DNA of 64,000 nucleotides, taken from Cordia subcordata (Eukaryota > Streptophyta > Magnoliopsida > Boraginales > Cordiaceae). The notes beneath the pieces are model-generated. The model did not search any database, was not told the origin of the DNA, and worked only from the letters and a program-made list of their open reading frames with translations. Both the position numbers and the translations under genes were made by a program. This document shows positions 23,319 to 34,272 of the stretch, piece by piece; within the stretch, counting starts at the first letter, position 1; the number at the start of each line of letters is the position of its first letter. The stretch is from assembly GCA_028554755.1 (NCBI GenBank), contig JAPTOF010000032.1, positions 558,001 through 622,000 of the forward strand, written 5' to 3'.

Positions 23319-24211
23319 TGATGTGGTTATATTTGTGGGCTTGTTTTAGTATTTTTGGAATTAATTGTAAATTTATTTAATACATCTAATCACTTTAATT
23401 CTCTATTTTTTTTTAGGAAAAAGTGAAAATGAAATTGAAGAAATTGGAAGCAAAAAGAAGAATATTGGACCAAGAGAAGGAAAGAAGAATTTGTCTTGAA
23501 AAAGAAGACTTGAAGGCATCAAGTAAGAAAAGAACATAGAGATTTCTTGAAGTTAAAGCTTTGAAGAAAAGGCAAGATAATCTTTTATGGAAATGGAGAC
23601 TTGAAGAATTTAGGAGAGAAAAAGGAAACAAGGTTGTCTTGGAGGAAAAGTTTTGACAAAGTCAAAGGAAAAAAAGGAACAAAACAAATTAATAAAAGAA
23701 AAAGGAAAAAAAAGTGAAGATTGGCCAATTAAGGCCTATGTCATGTGGGTCTTGCTTATCAAGACCTTAAGGTCTTTTCTTTTGCCTATATATGTCCCAC
23801 CACATGTGCAACAACAATCAGAGAAGGAGGAACGAGCAACAGTGGCGGCCAACAGCTTCAGTTACATACTTTTTTGGTTCTTTTATTTAAATCTTCACCA
23901 AATTGAGAGCCACAAATTCTTACAATTTCAAAATCAAGCTACAAAAAATCATGAACATGTTTAGGCCAAATTTATAGGGAAGCTTTCTAAAACTTTCTCT
24001 TGTATTTTTTGGTCTTTTTTTGTCAAATGTCTAAGTAATTTGTTGTTTAGGGTAAAATGACTATGTGATAGTTCTCATTTTAATGTCTCAAACTTGGATG
24101 GAATATTTTGATGTGATTAATTTATATGATTAATGTTCTTCATTAATTTATTTCTATTATTTCATTTTGCTTGTAACTAATGTTTAGTAGAATACTTTTG
24201 TTCAATCATAT
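23319..24211 (+). repeat. Element A 3' LTR, first part
   Basis: It starts TGATGTGGTTA right after the polypurine tract. It holds a TATA box (23,787-23,794) and a perfect 16-bp palindrome aagaccttaaggtctt (23,761-23,776) ten bases upstream of it. It is interrupted by solo LTR E after catat (24,207-24,211) and resumes at 26,004. Confidence 0.8.
23761..23794 (+). promoter_or_regulatory. LTR A core promoter: palindrome plus TATA box
   Basis: The perfect palindrome aagaccttaaggtctt is followed ten bases later by TATATATG. The position is comparable to the GGTCGACC clusters of the other LTRs, but the sequence differs. Confidence 0.6.
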
Positions 24212-25998
24212 TGATGTGTTAGTTTTCTATGTGTTTGTGCATTGCATGTATATACTTGTTTTGAGGTGTTTTGAGATTCTTTTAGTGTATTAGTATAGCA
24301 TTTTGGTCATACTTGTGCATATTAGGGGTTACATGTTCATATTTGAACTTAGGACTTAAATGCTAACTAAATACACATTTGTTGCTTGTTTTAGGTGAGA
24401 TACAAAGAGATTATTGGACTTTGATTGATGGTGTTTGGGATGTGGATTAAATACAAATGTGTTTGGGGCTTAAACAAGCTTGGAAGATGTATTTGGAATT
24501 GGCCAGGCGAAAGAAGGAGCAACTGAGGCGAAATCGAGCGCAACGGGAGTTAAATTTGGAGCTTGCAACCAAAAAAATGACATGAAAAATTTTGGACATG
24601 TTTTAGGGTGCAAAATATGGCTTAGGAGATCCCCAAAAGAGGTACATAGCCATAGAAAAAAATGGTGTGCGAATCAAAGCCAAAACGAGCAAGATATGGA
24701 CATTTCACTGTCAAGATCAGTCGACCTCCTGTCAAGGCCGATTGACTGGCTAGATCAAAATCTTGGCCAATTTAGGCTAGTTGACATAGCCCCAAAGCTG
24801 GTTGACCGGTTAGTCCCATGGCCCTACGCATTGACAGCTCTATTTAAACTATTTTTTAGTAATTTTTGAGAGGGAACACCTTCTATTACACATACCCACT
24901 TCCTAAAACCCAAAAATCCACCTAAACCCATCTCATACACTTAATCCCATATCAATTCAATCATAATCAAGCTTGGTTTTGAAAATTTAACTAGAATTTG
25001 GAGGGTTTTGGAGCAAGATTTGTAAAGAGCAAGCAAGGACAATGAGGGAGCTTTTCATTCTTCTCTTTATTCTTGTCTATACTATATTTGATTAGCTCTA
25101 GATAGAGATGATTGCTATTTTTGCAATAGGTTAAGGATTTTAACACTTGTTTTGAGATATTGATGGTTGTATATCCATGCTTTGTTCTTATATTCTTTTG
25201 GCCTAAAGTTGAACATGTTAAGGTGTTTGATGAAATTCCACTATGAGTATGTATGTCTAATTTGTGCTTACATGCTAATAATAGTGGCCTCACCTTAGCC
25301 TTAATCTATGCTAATGGCATGGGCCTTACTTGAAACTATATTTGTGTTGATTAATCGTGTTCTTAATGCCTTTATATAGTAGGTAATCACCTCTAGCATG
25401 AAACATGGCTAAAAGGGTACCCCTATCACTTGCTTGACCTAGGGGACTCAATCTCTAGTTTAAAACATAACTAAAAGGTTAGACTTCCTATTAAGGCATT
25501 AATCAACACCAAAGGGACTTAGACCTAGACCCAAAAGCCATAGCTAGTTAGGACAAACCTATACTTCTAATTGGGCTCAGTTAAGGATAAGGTTGCTTCA
25601 ATAGTTAGAGATGGTAAGTCTAGTAATCAATGTCCGCAATCAGAGTAATCAAACCATCAATAACCTAAAAAAAAAGTTAAGAACTCAAATCCATTCCAAA
25701 AGAGCAATCGCCCTTAAGTTTTCCCAAACTCTTGTAGATTCTCATTTCTATAGCTTGTTCATACCATCATTCCCATTAATCATGTTTACTTTCCCTGAGT
25801 TTAGGTTTAAATTAGAGCTCTAATTAATCCAAAAACCCTAAAAAGAGTAGGTAGGACCACACGTAGCTAGTGTAGGACACACATTTACATTAGAACCGCA
25901 CTTAGATAGCCTCCCTATAGACACGACCCCACACTCACACACGCTATACTACCACGATCCATATGGTTACAGGTAACACTCTTAAAGGTTTACGATCA
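24212..25998 (+). mobile_element. Solo LTR E, 1,787 bp, inserted in LTR A
   Basis: It runs TGATGTGTTAG to CGATCA and is flanked by catat on both sides (24,207-24,211 and 25,999-26,003), a perfect 5-bp target duplication. There is no internal region, primer site or polypurine tract, so it is a solo LTR left by LTR-LTR recombination. It is related to LTR D (29,382-31,108, inverted), sharing for example tagagctctaattaatcc, and more distantly to L. Confidence 0.88.
24716..24848 (+). promoter_or_regulatory. LTR E core promoter: palindrome cluster and TATA box
   Basis: Units agtcgacctcc, ccgattgactggct, ctagttgacatag and ctggttgaccggttag run from 24,719 to about 24,813. A TATTTAAA box follows at 24,841-24,848. 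Most units show CpG changed to TpG or CpA. Confidence 0.65.
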
Positions 25999-26003
25999 CA
26001 TAT

Positions 26004-26544
26004 AAATATTCATGTGAGCTTTATTGTTAAAAAAAATATATAGGTTGTACCATAGTTTTCTACACATGTTTAATTGATAAATTACCCCAGGATTTTAGGA
26101 CAAATCTATACTCCGATTAGATAAAGGACTTGGGAATAGAGTTGCACCTCTAAACTAGGCCTAGTTTATTGATTGATTAATTAATTTTAAGTGTTCAATC
26201 AATTAGACTTGTAATGTAATTTTAACATCAAAATAGAAAATCCTAAGTCGGGCTTGAATCTTGAATTTCACATAGGAATTCGATCCCTACACCTAACCCA
26301 AAGAAGTTTTGAAATCTCAAATTTTGGTTTTTATTTTTAATAAATTTTTCTTTTTAGTTTAATTTTAGTTCTATTTTAATTTTCTCAAAATCAATTTTTT
26401 TTATTCTCATTAAGCACTTAGGCACTTTACGACATCTTTCTATGAGTTTTCAAAATTGCCTCCTATGGATTCAACCTCGCACTTAGCGCACTACACTGTA
26501 ATCACTCGTGCACTTGTGAGTTAAAACTTGGTTTAGAATTTGCA
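26004..26544 (+). repeat. Element A 3' LTR, second part
   Basis: This is the U5 part of LTR A after solo LTR E. It contains the typical Athila LTR end: tatggattcaacctcg, then gtgcacttgtgagtta, then aaaacttggtttagaatttg, ending TGCA at 26,544. Joined to 23,319-24,211 it would give an LTR of about 1.43 kb. The sequence after 26,544 belongs to element D. Confidence 0.78.
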
Positions 26545-27500
26545 TCTAATTTCCTATCATAAGTCAAGCAAATAAATATCACTCAGGGCTAGGAGTGAAC
26601 CAAAGGGCTTCTTGACATAGGAATCAGGAGCATCTACTAGGGAACGCATATCAATTTATAAGTAAGTCTCACTAGAAACCTCCAAATTCAACTACTCAAT
26701 GATCATGTCCAGCATAGCTCTATCTTCTAAGGACAAGAAAGAATCATAGAAATCATCAACACTAAAATCGACAGACTTTATAAAGAATCAATTCTCCTCG
26801 TCACCCGCTCTATTATTAGTGGCAGACTCAGCACGCCTAACCTTTGCCTTCAAATTCTCAAACGTAAACTTGATAACCCTTATCCTGTAATGAATCATTG
26901 CATCGATAGTCTCTAAAAATGATCTCCCCAAAAGGACAGGCTTCGTGTTCCTAGAGTCATGACTTGGGGCATGTGTAAAACAATGAAATCCATGGGATAG
27001 TAGAACTCTACAACTTTAACAATGACATCTTCAACTATCTCTCAAGGTCTCCTCTCACTCCTGTTGGCTAACTGTAAAACCAAACTCTTATATTTCAATG
27101 CCCCCGAACCTAGACATTATACATCAAAAAAGGAACAAGATTGACACTAGAACCTAAATCAAGCAAGGCATATGCTATCGGGTGATCATTTATGCATAAG
27201 AGATGGTAAAAGCTCAAGGATCGCTGAGCTTAGGCAGACTACCCATAGTACAAATGCTACTAACCCTTTCTGTAAGCTTTGCCTTCTCATGTAGGTAGAA
27301 AGTGTGCCTCTTTCTAATGCATGGATCTATGAAGCATTGGCATGTGCAGGTATCTTTAGAATGGCCTCAACTAAAGGTAAAGTGAGATTAATATCCTTAA
27401 AAGGCTCTAAAATCTTTGATTCTTTGTCATTCTTAACTTTCTTAGGCCTCTCTAAATCTAAGGGAAAAAGAACACTAGGAGTGATGTTATGAGATTCAAC
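26545..27500 (-). pseudogene. Element D protease region (cut by element A)
   Basis: Minus-strand remnant of an Athila-like protease and the acidic linker before RT. Recognisable are the region EETLREIVEDVIVKVVEFYY and PMDFIVL (about 26,980-27,070), equivalent to RGIIEDIMVKLEEFLFPIDF in A, and the N-terminal part near 27,250-27,400. Stops occur throughout. It ends abruptly at 26,544/26,545 where A inserted; the rest of D (RT, integrase, 3' LTR) must lie left of the window. Confidence 0.75.
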
Positions 27501-29083
27501 AACCTATTTCCTTTCTCTGCATAGTGGATCAACACTTACCTCAAAGCAATTTCCCTCTTTCTCCTCTAACTCTCTAGTCTTTTCTTTGGGCACACTTATC
27601 TCTCCATCAATACATGTTGTTTCAGGCCTAGTTCTACTTATGGACTCTCCCACCTAATTATTAATAACCCTACCACTTCTCAAAGTCATAGCAGCCTTAG
27701 CCTGTTCATAATCACTTTGAGAAAAGCTGAAATGCGACAAGGAACTTCATGACTGGGCTCAGGATAAATAGGTAGCTTTTCTAGGTCTTTATGATAAACT
27801 TGTTTAGCAAGATGTCCTAATTGAGTCTTTAAATTACCTATCTCGTTCTGAAACATTTGGTACTAGGCTTGTATCATCTCAGTAATTAAATTAAACCTAC
27901 AGTCAACTATAAGCTGAACAAGTGGAAAGGAACTGATAGAAGTAGACTGGAATGACTGTTGTGAAGGACTAGGATACCTAGGCTCAAAAACTGCCTAATG
28001 AAAACCTTGAGGACTAGGAAGTGATGGACTAAGATGATTCTAGAATGAACAAGAAGAATTTGTGTTATTGTGAGACTGCATTATCTTGGAATGATCACAC
28101 TACCCAAGTTTCATTAGGTGAGAAGGAATGGATAAACGACCTTGATTGGTGAGAACGTGCTCTTACATAAACTCAAGGAACTGAAGGGCAAGAGGGCATG
28201 CTATAGTGGTATGACTAGACTTGAAGTACAAGGCACACATCTCTATAAGACTTGAGGAATGAGGGAAATATACAGTAAGAGTGGACCTATGAGTGGATGT
28301 AGCACCTAATGACACAAATTGGTTAAACTTTCTTCTAAGAGCTCTTACCACAACAGTTATATCATAACTCGAGTTGACACCAAACACATTACTAAGAGTT
28401 CCTAGTTCCCTCCCCGACTCTCTTCAAATTAGCATTCTGGAAGGAGCCCTTAGCCACATTCTTTAATTTGACCATGTCCCCTTGGGTTTCATATCGTAGA
28501 ACCCCTTAACACTCAAAGCATTGACCATCAACCTATGTTGTGGAGTCAAGCTTAAGTAGAAAAATTGAAGCAATTGATTTAAATCATACCAGTGATGTGG
28601 GCACTAGAGACAAAGCTTATTGAATGTCTCCCAAGTATCATGAAAGGGTTCTAACTCTTGTTGTGAAAATGTCATGATCTCAACCCCAAGAGTGGTTGTC
28701 TTAGCTATAAAGAAAAATATTTGAAGGAACTTAACTTGAAGCACATCCCAACCAATGATAGACTTGTGCGATAAAGACTTAAGCCATTGCTTCACTTTAT
28801 CTTTCAAAGAGAATAGGAACAATATAAGCCTAACGTTCTTAGAAGAGGCATCCATAAATTGAATGGTAGAGCATACCTCAAGAAATGTACCTCTATGCAC
28901 ATGGAGATTCTAATTATTATGGCCATAGAATGGTTAAAGCATTTATAAGGTCTTGGGCCTAATCTTAAAGGTCGCATCTCCTAAGGTCAATAGTTGAATA
29001 GGCACATGGGGTTGATAAGTATCGGGCCTAAGATATTGCCTTATGGTCTCGGTTCTAGAAGGATCAAGACTAGGATTAGCCAT
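27501..29083 (-). pseudogene. Element D gag
   Basis: Structural protein of a Ty3/gypsy element. ATG at 29,081-29,083 gives MANPSLDPSRTETIRQYL. The retrotransposon gag core (28,604-28,900) reads LFLFSLKDKVKQWLKSLSH and then WDVLQVKFLQIFF, the standard Athila gag pattern. The zinc-binding motif near 28,190-28,230 is incomplete (CALYFKSSHTTIAC: C-x-x-F instead of C-x-x-C). Stops separate these blocks. The region toward 27,500 corresponds to the variable gag tail and the ITLRSG-type junction, seen as VMTLRSGRV-like at about 27,665-27,700. Confidence 0.85.
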
Positions 29084-29356
29084 CTATTCCAAATGTGCAA
29101 CAAAACCTAATTCGCCTTTCTCACTTCAACCCTCGAAACTTCAATTCAACAAGGAACTATCTACCACAAACACCTAGATCCTACGAAAAACACAAAACAA
29201 AGCACAAACACAAAAAGTAAACTAAACTAGCAATATCATAATAAGTAAAATTAACAAACAACGAAAATAGATATGTACATGATAAACAAATAAGAAACGT
29301 ATAAACAACACGCAACTAATGAAAAATAGATAAAATAAAGAAACCAACAATCATGC

Positions 29357-29375
29357 CTCCGAAGCAATGGCACCA
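29357..29375 (-). other. Element D primer binding site
   Basis: The minus strand reads TGGTGCCATTGCTTCGGAG, close to the Athila-type TGGCGCCATTGCCGGGG. It lies six bases inside the 5' LTR. Confidence 0.8.
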
Positions 29376-29381
29376 AAAACT

Positions 29382-31108
29382 TGACGCAAATTCCAACCAA
29401 AAGCTTAAAATTAACTTGCAAGTGCACAGGTCGTTAATAGCTTAGTGTGCAAGTAAAAGGTTGTATTCCTTTCAAAGGCTATTCGTGTGTGGTTCTAAGT
29501 GAAAGTGCATTCTACACTAGCTACGTGTGGTTCTACCTACTCTTTTGAGGGTTTTTGGATTAATTAGAGCTCTAATTTCAACCTAAACTAAAAGGAAATT
29601 AAACCCAAAATGGGAATGGAGGTATAAACAAGTTATGGAAGTGGGAATCTACAAGGTTTTAAGGGAACTTAGGGTGATTGCCCTTTTGGAATGGGTTTAG
29701 GTTGCTATCCTTGTTTTGAGCCTATTGATGGTTTGTTTGCGATAATTGCGAGTTTAGTTTACTAGCCTTACTACTTCTAACTATTGATGCAACTCTATCC
29801 CTAACCGGGCCCAATTGGAAGTATAGGTTTCTCCTAACTAGCTAGGGCTTTCGGGTCTAGTATTTAAGTCTTTTAGGTCTTGATTAGTTTCCTAATAAGG
29901 AGTCTAACCTTTTAGTTTTGTTTCAAACAGGAGATTAAGTCCCCTAGGTCAAACAAGTGATAGACCCTTTTAGCCATGTTTCATGCCAGAGGTGATTACC
30001 TACTATACTAAAGGAACTAAGAGCACAATTAATCAACACAAAGTAGGGCTCATGCCATTAGCTTGGATTAAGGTTAAGGTGAGACCATTACTATTAGCAT
30101 CTAAGCACAAATAACACATGCAAACTCATAGAGGCATTTAATCAAACATATTGACATGTTTAATTTCAAGCCATAGAAATATAAGAACAAAGCATGTATA
30201 TATAACCATTAATATCTCAAAAACAAGTGTTTTGATACTTAACCCATTACGAAAATAGCAATCATCCTTAATTTAGAGCTAATCTAACATAGTATAAACG
30301 AAAATAAAGAGAAGAATGAAAATCTCCATCGTTATCCTTGCCTTGCTATTTACAAATCTTGCTCTCAAACTCCAAATGCTTGTTGAATCCTTAAATCCAA
30401 TCTTGTTTATGGATGGAATTGATGTGGGATTGAGTGTGTGAGGTGGGTGAGTGATGGAATTAGGGTTTGGTGTAATAGGTATGAAGATTTGCTATTAATT
30501 CCCTAATGTTTGCTAAAAAGTGCACTTCTATAGGCTTTTCTTGCATACAGCCGAGGAACTAGCTGAGGGACCGGCCTAAGGGAGAGGTCGACCAGCCAAA
30601 ATAGCAATGTTTCTGACTAGGTTGAGGGACCTAGCTAGCAGATTGGCCTCAATCAGTGGACCTAGACTAGGCCGAGGGACCTAACTAGGGGACTGACCTT
30701 AATTGGGGGACCTAGGCTGGGCGGGGAGGTCAATCGGCCTCTCTAGTTTATGCTTCAATTTTTCAATCTTTTGCACCCGGTCTTCTCCGTTTGCTTCATG
30801 CTTCATACTTCATCTGGGAGTGTCCAAAGTGCATTTTCTTTATTTCTTTCTTTGTAAAACACCTTTAAACTTTGCTCCATATCCCAAGCATCATCAATTA
30901 AGCTTTATCGTTACTCCAAATCTTGCCTAAAAGCACAATAATAAGCACTTAGTGTAGCATTTTTTCTACAAACTCAATTATGAACATTTATATCCTTATA
31001 TGCACAAATATGATATAAATACCATACTAAGGCTATTTAATAAGCACAAAACACCTCCAAAAATATAAGAAAATACAAGAACAAACACAGCCAAACCAAG
31101 ACACATCA
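29382..31108 (-). repeat. Element D 5' LTR (1,727 bp)
   Basis: The minus strand runs TGATGTGTCTTGG (31,108) to TTTGCGTCA (29,382). It carries the U3 tag ttagtgtagca (plus, 30,949-30,959), a palindrome cluster and a TATA-like box. It is homologous but inverted relative to solo LTR E, about 3.4 kb away. The sequence after 31,108 belongs to an older LTR end, so D inserted into yet another element. Confidence 0.88.
30525..30745 (-). promoter_or_regulatory. LTR D core promoter: TATA-like box and palindrome cluster
   Basis: TATAGAAG on the minus strand (plus 30,525-30,532). The cluster begins about 18 bp upstream and runs to 30,745, the longest in the window. Units include gagggaccggcc, gaggtcgaccagcc, gagggacctag (three similar copies) and gaggtcaatcggcc. 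Only one unit keeps the intact GGTCGACC core. Confidence 0.65.
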
Positions 31109-31225
31109 AGTAGTTATTAGGTTTTTAATCTACAATCCTTGTGAGATTGACACTCTATTCACTCTATATTATTGTTGCAACCCGTGCACTGGCAAAATTT
31201 TCACAACAAACTCATATATTCAAAT
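31109..31225 (+). repeat. LTR end remnant of an older element
   Basis: Reads gtgagattgacactct and then gcaacccgtgcactggcaa, the kind of phrase found at the 3' end of plant gypsy LTRs. It is probably the host LTR into which element D inserted. Too short to classify. Confidence 0.4.
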
Positions 31226-32320
31226 AGTATAAGTAATACCATGCATCTATCTTACCATGCACCATACGAGTATGGTGCACCTTGTCATGCGTTTAAGACA
31301 TGCTCCAAGTTAAACAAAAAAAGCCAAATTTGAGTCACTGTACCCTCTTCTTTATCTCTCTCTCCCTTCTCTTTAATGTCCCTCCTCTCTCTATGTTCTT
31401 CATAAAATAGCTACATCACACACACATATGCACACAAATACACTCACACACATATACACAAATTGGGCCACTACCAAATTCTGAAATAACCTTTGACTAT
31501 TGAGTTTACAATGAAGAAGATTAAGAACAAGAACACCCTTGTCTTTATTGTTGACATTTATGCACACTAAAAGAAGATCAAATACATCGTGAAGAAAACA
31601 CATTCCATTTAGACGAAGAAAAGCAACACATTAATTAGGCCTGATGGTACCAACAAGGCTTTATTTGCTTGACCAAAGAAAGTTTGTCCATACTTGTAAT
31701 AGTTTTCATATTTTATGTCGCTCTTGAATGGTAGTTCTTTCTAGTTTTAGATGTCGATAAATGCTTTCTCGATCACTAAGTTATATACATAGGCATTTTC
31801 TTGGGGCTTGAGGCACGTATAGCTAAGTCATCTTGTTTTCCTGTGCACACTGCATTTCACAATCTAACGCATCTACTGTAATAATGATCGGTTTCTTAAT
31901 AACGTACGACTGAAATGGCATTTCAGTTGCGTCTCTTCATCTAACCGGTGCATTTATTTTGCATTTTGAATTTCAACTCACCTTAATTACAAGATATAAA
32001 TAGCATCCTCTTTTTCTTAATATCTTCTTTTATTTTTTGCATTCTCATTTCCTTGCATCTCCTCCAAAGTTTAAACCTTTTCTTTCTTTGGCTCTTTAAA
32101 GCTTCTTTTTACCGTCTCTATAACACTGCTTATGTTATCTCTTCTATACCTAAGCCTTTTGTTGAAGGGTCGTGTCACTATAGTCACTCTAACTTTTTAA
32201 TCCTTTTCTTGAGGTACGCATGTTTTGACCCCTTCATTTTGTTTTCTCTTTCAATTATTTTTAGTTCGATATAGTTTTCTCTTTTTGCCATGCTTTCTCT
32301 TTTTCTCTCTTGTTGGGCAT
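31226..32320 (+). other. Non-coding region with hairpins, CT-rich tract and a TATA box
   Basis: A perfect hairpin tgcaccata/tatggtgca with a 4-base loop is at 31,258-31,279. A CT-rich tract is at 31,349-31,400, and a CA-rich tract at 31,413-31,462. The near-perfect palindrome actgaaatg-g-catttcagt is at 31,909-31,927, and TATAAATA at 31,995-32,002. The last two probably form the promoter for the decayed ORF that follows. No coding evidence. Confidence 0.5.
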
Positions 32321-33840
32321 TTGATGTCCAATGGCAATGACCTTTTTGAGAATAAAGGAGAGGACTCTTCATCTCGTAGGTTTAATCCCGAAGATTCTAG
32401 GTTAAGGATTCTCTTGACTTCTCCGATATCTTAGGCAACCTAAGTTACCTTGAAAACCCTATACCTAACATCCCTGATTTCTTTGAGGAAGTCTTTGCCT
32501 AGACCTTCATTATTAACTTCTTACTAAACCCCTTCGAGAAAGAATTCATTAAGGCCAGTGTAATGTTAGGGATGGATTCTAATTTGAATGCTACCTTTGA
32601 CAATTTAGATGAGAATCTAGGAACCTCTGTTCCATAGGACTGGGTTGTTGAAAAGGGCGAAGTGGCCTAGGGTAGTGATCTTGTCATCCTTCTTTTATGG
32701 AGGGGACCGTTTATCGAGGATAGACAAGGCCACAAACTCTTATCGTGACAATATTGATGATGGTACCGAGGCTCCCGTTGATGATGAGGATATGGAGAAA
32801 GCCCTTGTGAAAGATGCCCCTATGGAGGAAGCCCTTGTAGTGGTTGAGGCAAGAGCCCCTTTTAACTGTTTGGTTAAGAAGTTTGTTCTCAACCACACTA
32901 TACTAGAAACATTGCTCTTTATTGGGGAGTTCCCAACAATTATGTGGTTAGCCTTCCCAGCCTTCATAAATATGCCTACAAAGGGGAAGATGGCGAGATA
33001 GCATTGGACTTCTTCTCCATGGGTCTTAGGCTGCCTATTCCTCATTTTATCAACGACAATTTGAACCACTGCACCATTTACCCCAGCCAATTGTGCCTGA
33101 ACGATTAGGCAGCTCTTGCCAGGTGGTACTCACACCTCCATGAGCATCAGATTAAAATGTGTGTTAACATTTTTCATTGTATGTTTCGTCTTGGCTAGTG
33201 CTATATTGCTGTAAGGAGCCCACAGGTTGTTCTGAAAGGGAATCCCATCTCACACAAGGGATGGCATTATCGGTATGTTTTCATGAGCTAGCTGAGTCCT
33301 TGGGGTGAACATAGAGTGGTCCTAACTTAATCTTACTCAAGAAATCTAGAAAGAACTCAACAAAGCCCCGAAGCTTACTCAGAGAGAGAGGGAGAGATCC
33401 AACTAGCTTAAGGATATGGGGTGAGTTTTATTCCCCAAATACCAAGCCCTAGAGAAGGTCAGGGCCTCTGGACTATATTTGAAGTTTTTGCATGGCCGAT
33501 CAGCGAGGGTCGGGTCCTTTTTTCTTCAAAATTTTATCATTCCGATGCATGCATTTTGACTTGCTAATTCTAGTTTCCTCTTTCCTTGTCGTAGATATAG
33601 TTGGTCATCAAAGAAGGTAGCTTACTCCTCAACAGAGGGAAATCCAATGCTAATTGTAGGCTTACAATAGAGGCCAAGCTCCTTAGGGCCTATCATTAAT
33701 CAACCAAGATGGTTGCCCCCATTGTGCTGTTGTACAAGGAAGCTAGGATGCTCCTAAAAGAAGGCCTACTCGAGGCATTATTATTTGTGAATGTGGTCTC
33801 CCTCCTCACCCTAAACCTAACCGTGATCAGGGGAGCAAGT
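32321..33840 (+). pseudogene. Decayed ORF like plant gypsy-associated 'putative transposon' proteins
   Basis: Possible start MSNGNDLFENKGEDSSS at 32,321. An acidic segment follows (ENPIPNIPDFFEEVF at about 32,455; DDGTEAPVDDEDMEKAL at about 32,757). At 33,000-33,200 scattered frames read LDFFSMGLRLPIPHFINDNL and YPSQLCLND, then FMS and LSPWGEHRVV (about 33,280-33,310). This pattern, with a hydrophobic 'GLRLP..F' block and a 'P.QL.PN' block, recalls the plant ORF family annotated as putative gypsy-type transposon (PF04195-like), found beside Ogre/Tat elements. That is a match from memory, not a search. Many stops and frameshifts. Function unknown. Confidence 0.4.
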
Positions 33841-33854
33841 TCTCTGTTGAATAA

Positions 33855-34272
33855 TGATACACTATCTCGTGAACAAACCTAAATAGCCCGCAAGTGCATG
33901 GGTCATATGTAGTGCAATGAGTGCGAATGCGGGGTCGAATCCACAGGAAGGCTTAACATGTATGGTGTCCTAAACTATGTACGTCTTAAGAGCCATGTGT
34001 TGGGTCCCCAAACTATGATATTGTTAGGGTTTTTGGTTTAAAGGGAGCTCAGAAAGATAAACCTAATCTAAAGGTAAAGAAATAAAAGATGTGTGTGTGA
34101 AACGGGGGAATCAAGTGATCGAAGAGAATTCAAACGTCAAAAATGGTGGACTAAGGTGATTACGTCTTAATTATAGTGATTACTACGTCTTTCTAAGGTT
34201 AATTGGTGGATTATACTAAGTGCTCTAATCTAGGCCTATAATTAGCCTCCTAATTGGTACCCTAAGCCTTAG
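33855..34272 (-). repeat. LTR fragment F (B-like, U5 end)
   Basis: Homologous to 15,613-15,975 of LTR B: ggggtcgaatccacagg, tggtgtcctaa and ttgggtcccc correspond closely. The left end TGATAC at 33,855 matches the LTR terminus; homology stops near 34,272. No primer site adjoins it on the left, so 33,855 is an outer element border. The partner LTR was not found. Confidence 0.75.

Larger units (their letters stand above)
17495..26544 (+). mobile_element. Ty3/gypsy element A (Athila-like), 3' part
   Basis: This is a plus-strand element whose 5' LTR and gag lie left of the window because element B split it at 17,494. The visible order is protease, RT, RNase H, integrase, a 1.5-kb non-coding 3' region, and a 3' LTR that is itself interrupted by solo LTR E. 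Integrase after RNase H shows Ty3/gypsy, and the protein motifs resemble plant Athila-type elements. Many stops show it is dead. Its 3' LTR end at 26,544 abuts element D, into which A inserted. Confidence 0.85.

Noticed and set aside
23319..26544. One single 3.2-kb LTR for element A
   Set aside because: The perfect catat duplication and the TG/CA ends show that 24,212-25,998 is a separate solo LTR.
33855..34272. LTR F as the 3' LTR of element G
   Set aside because: F matches LTR B and not the 5' LTR of G at 40,435-42,088, so they are not partners.
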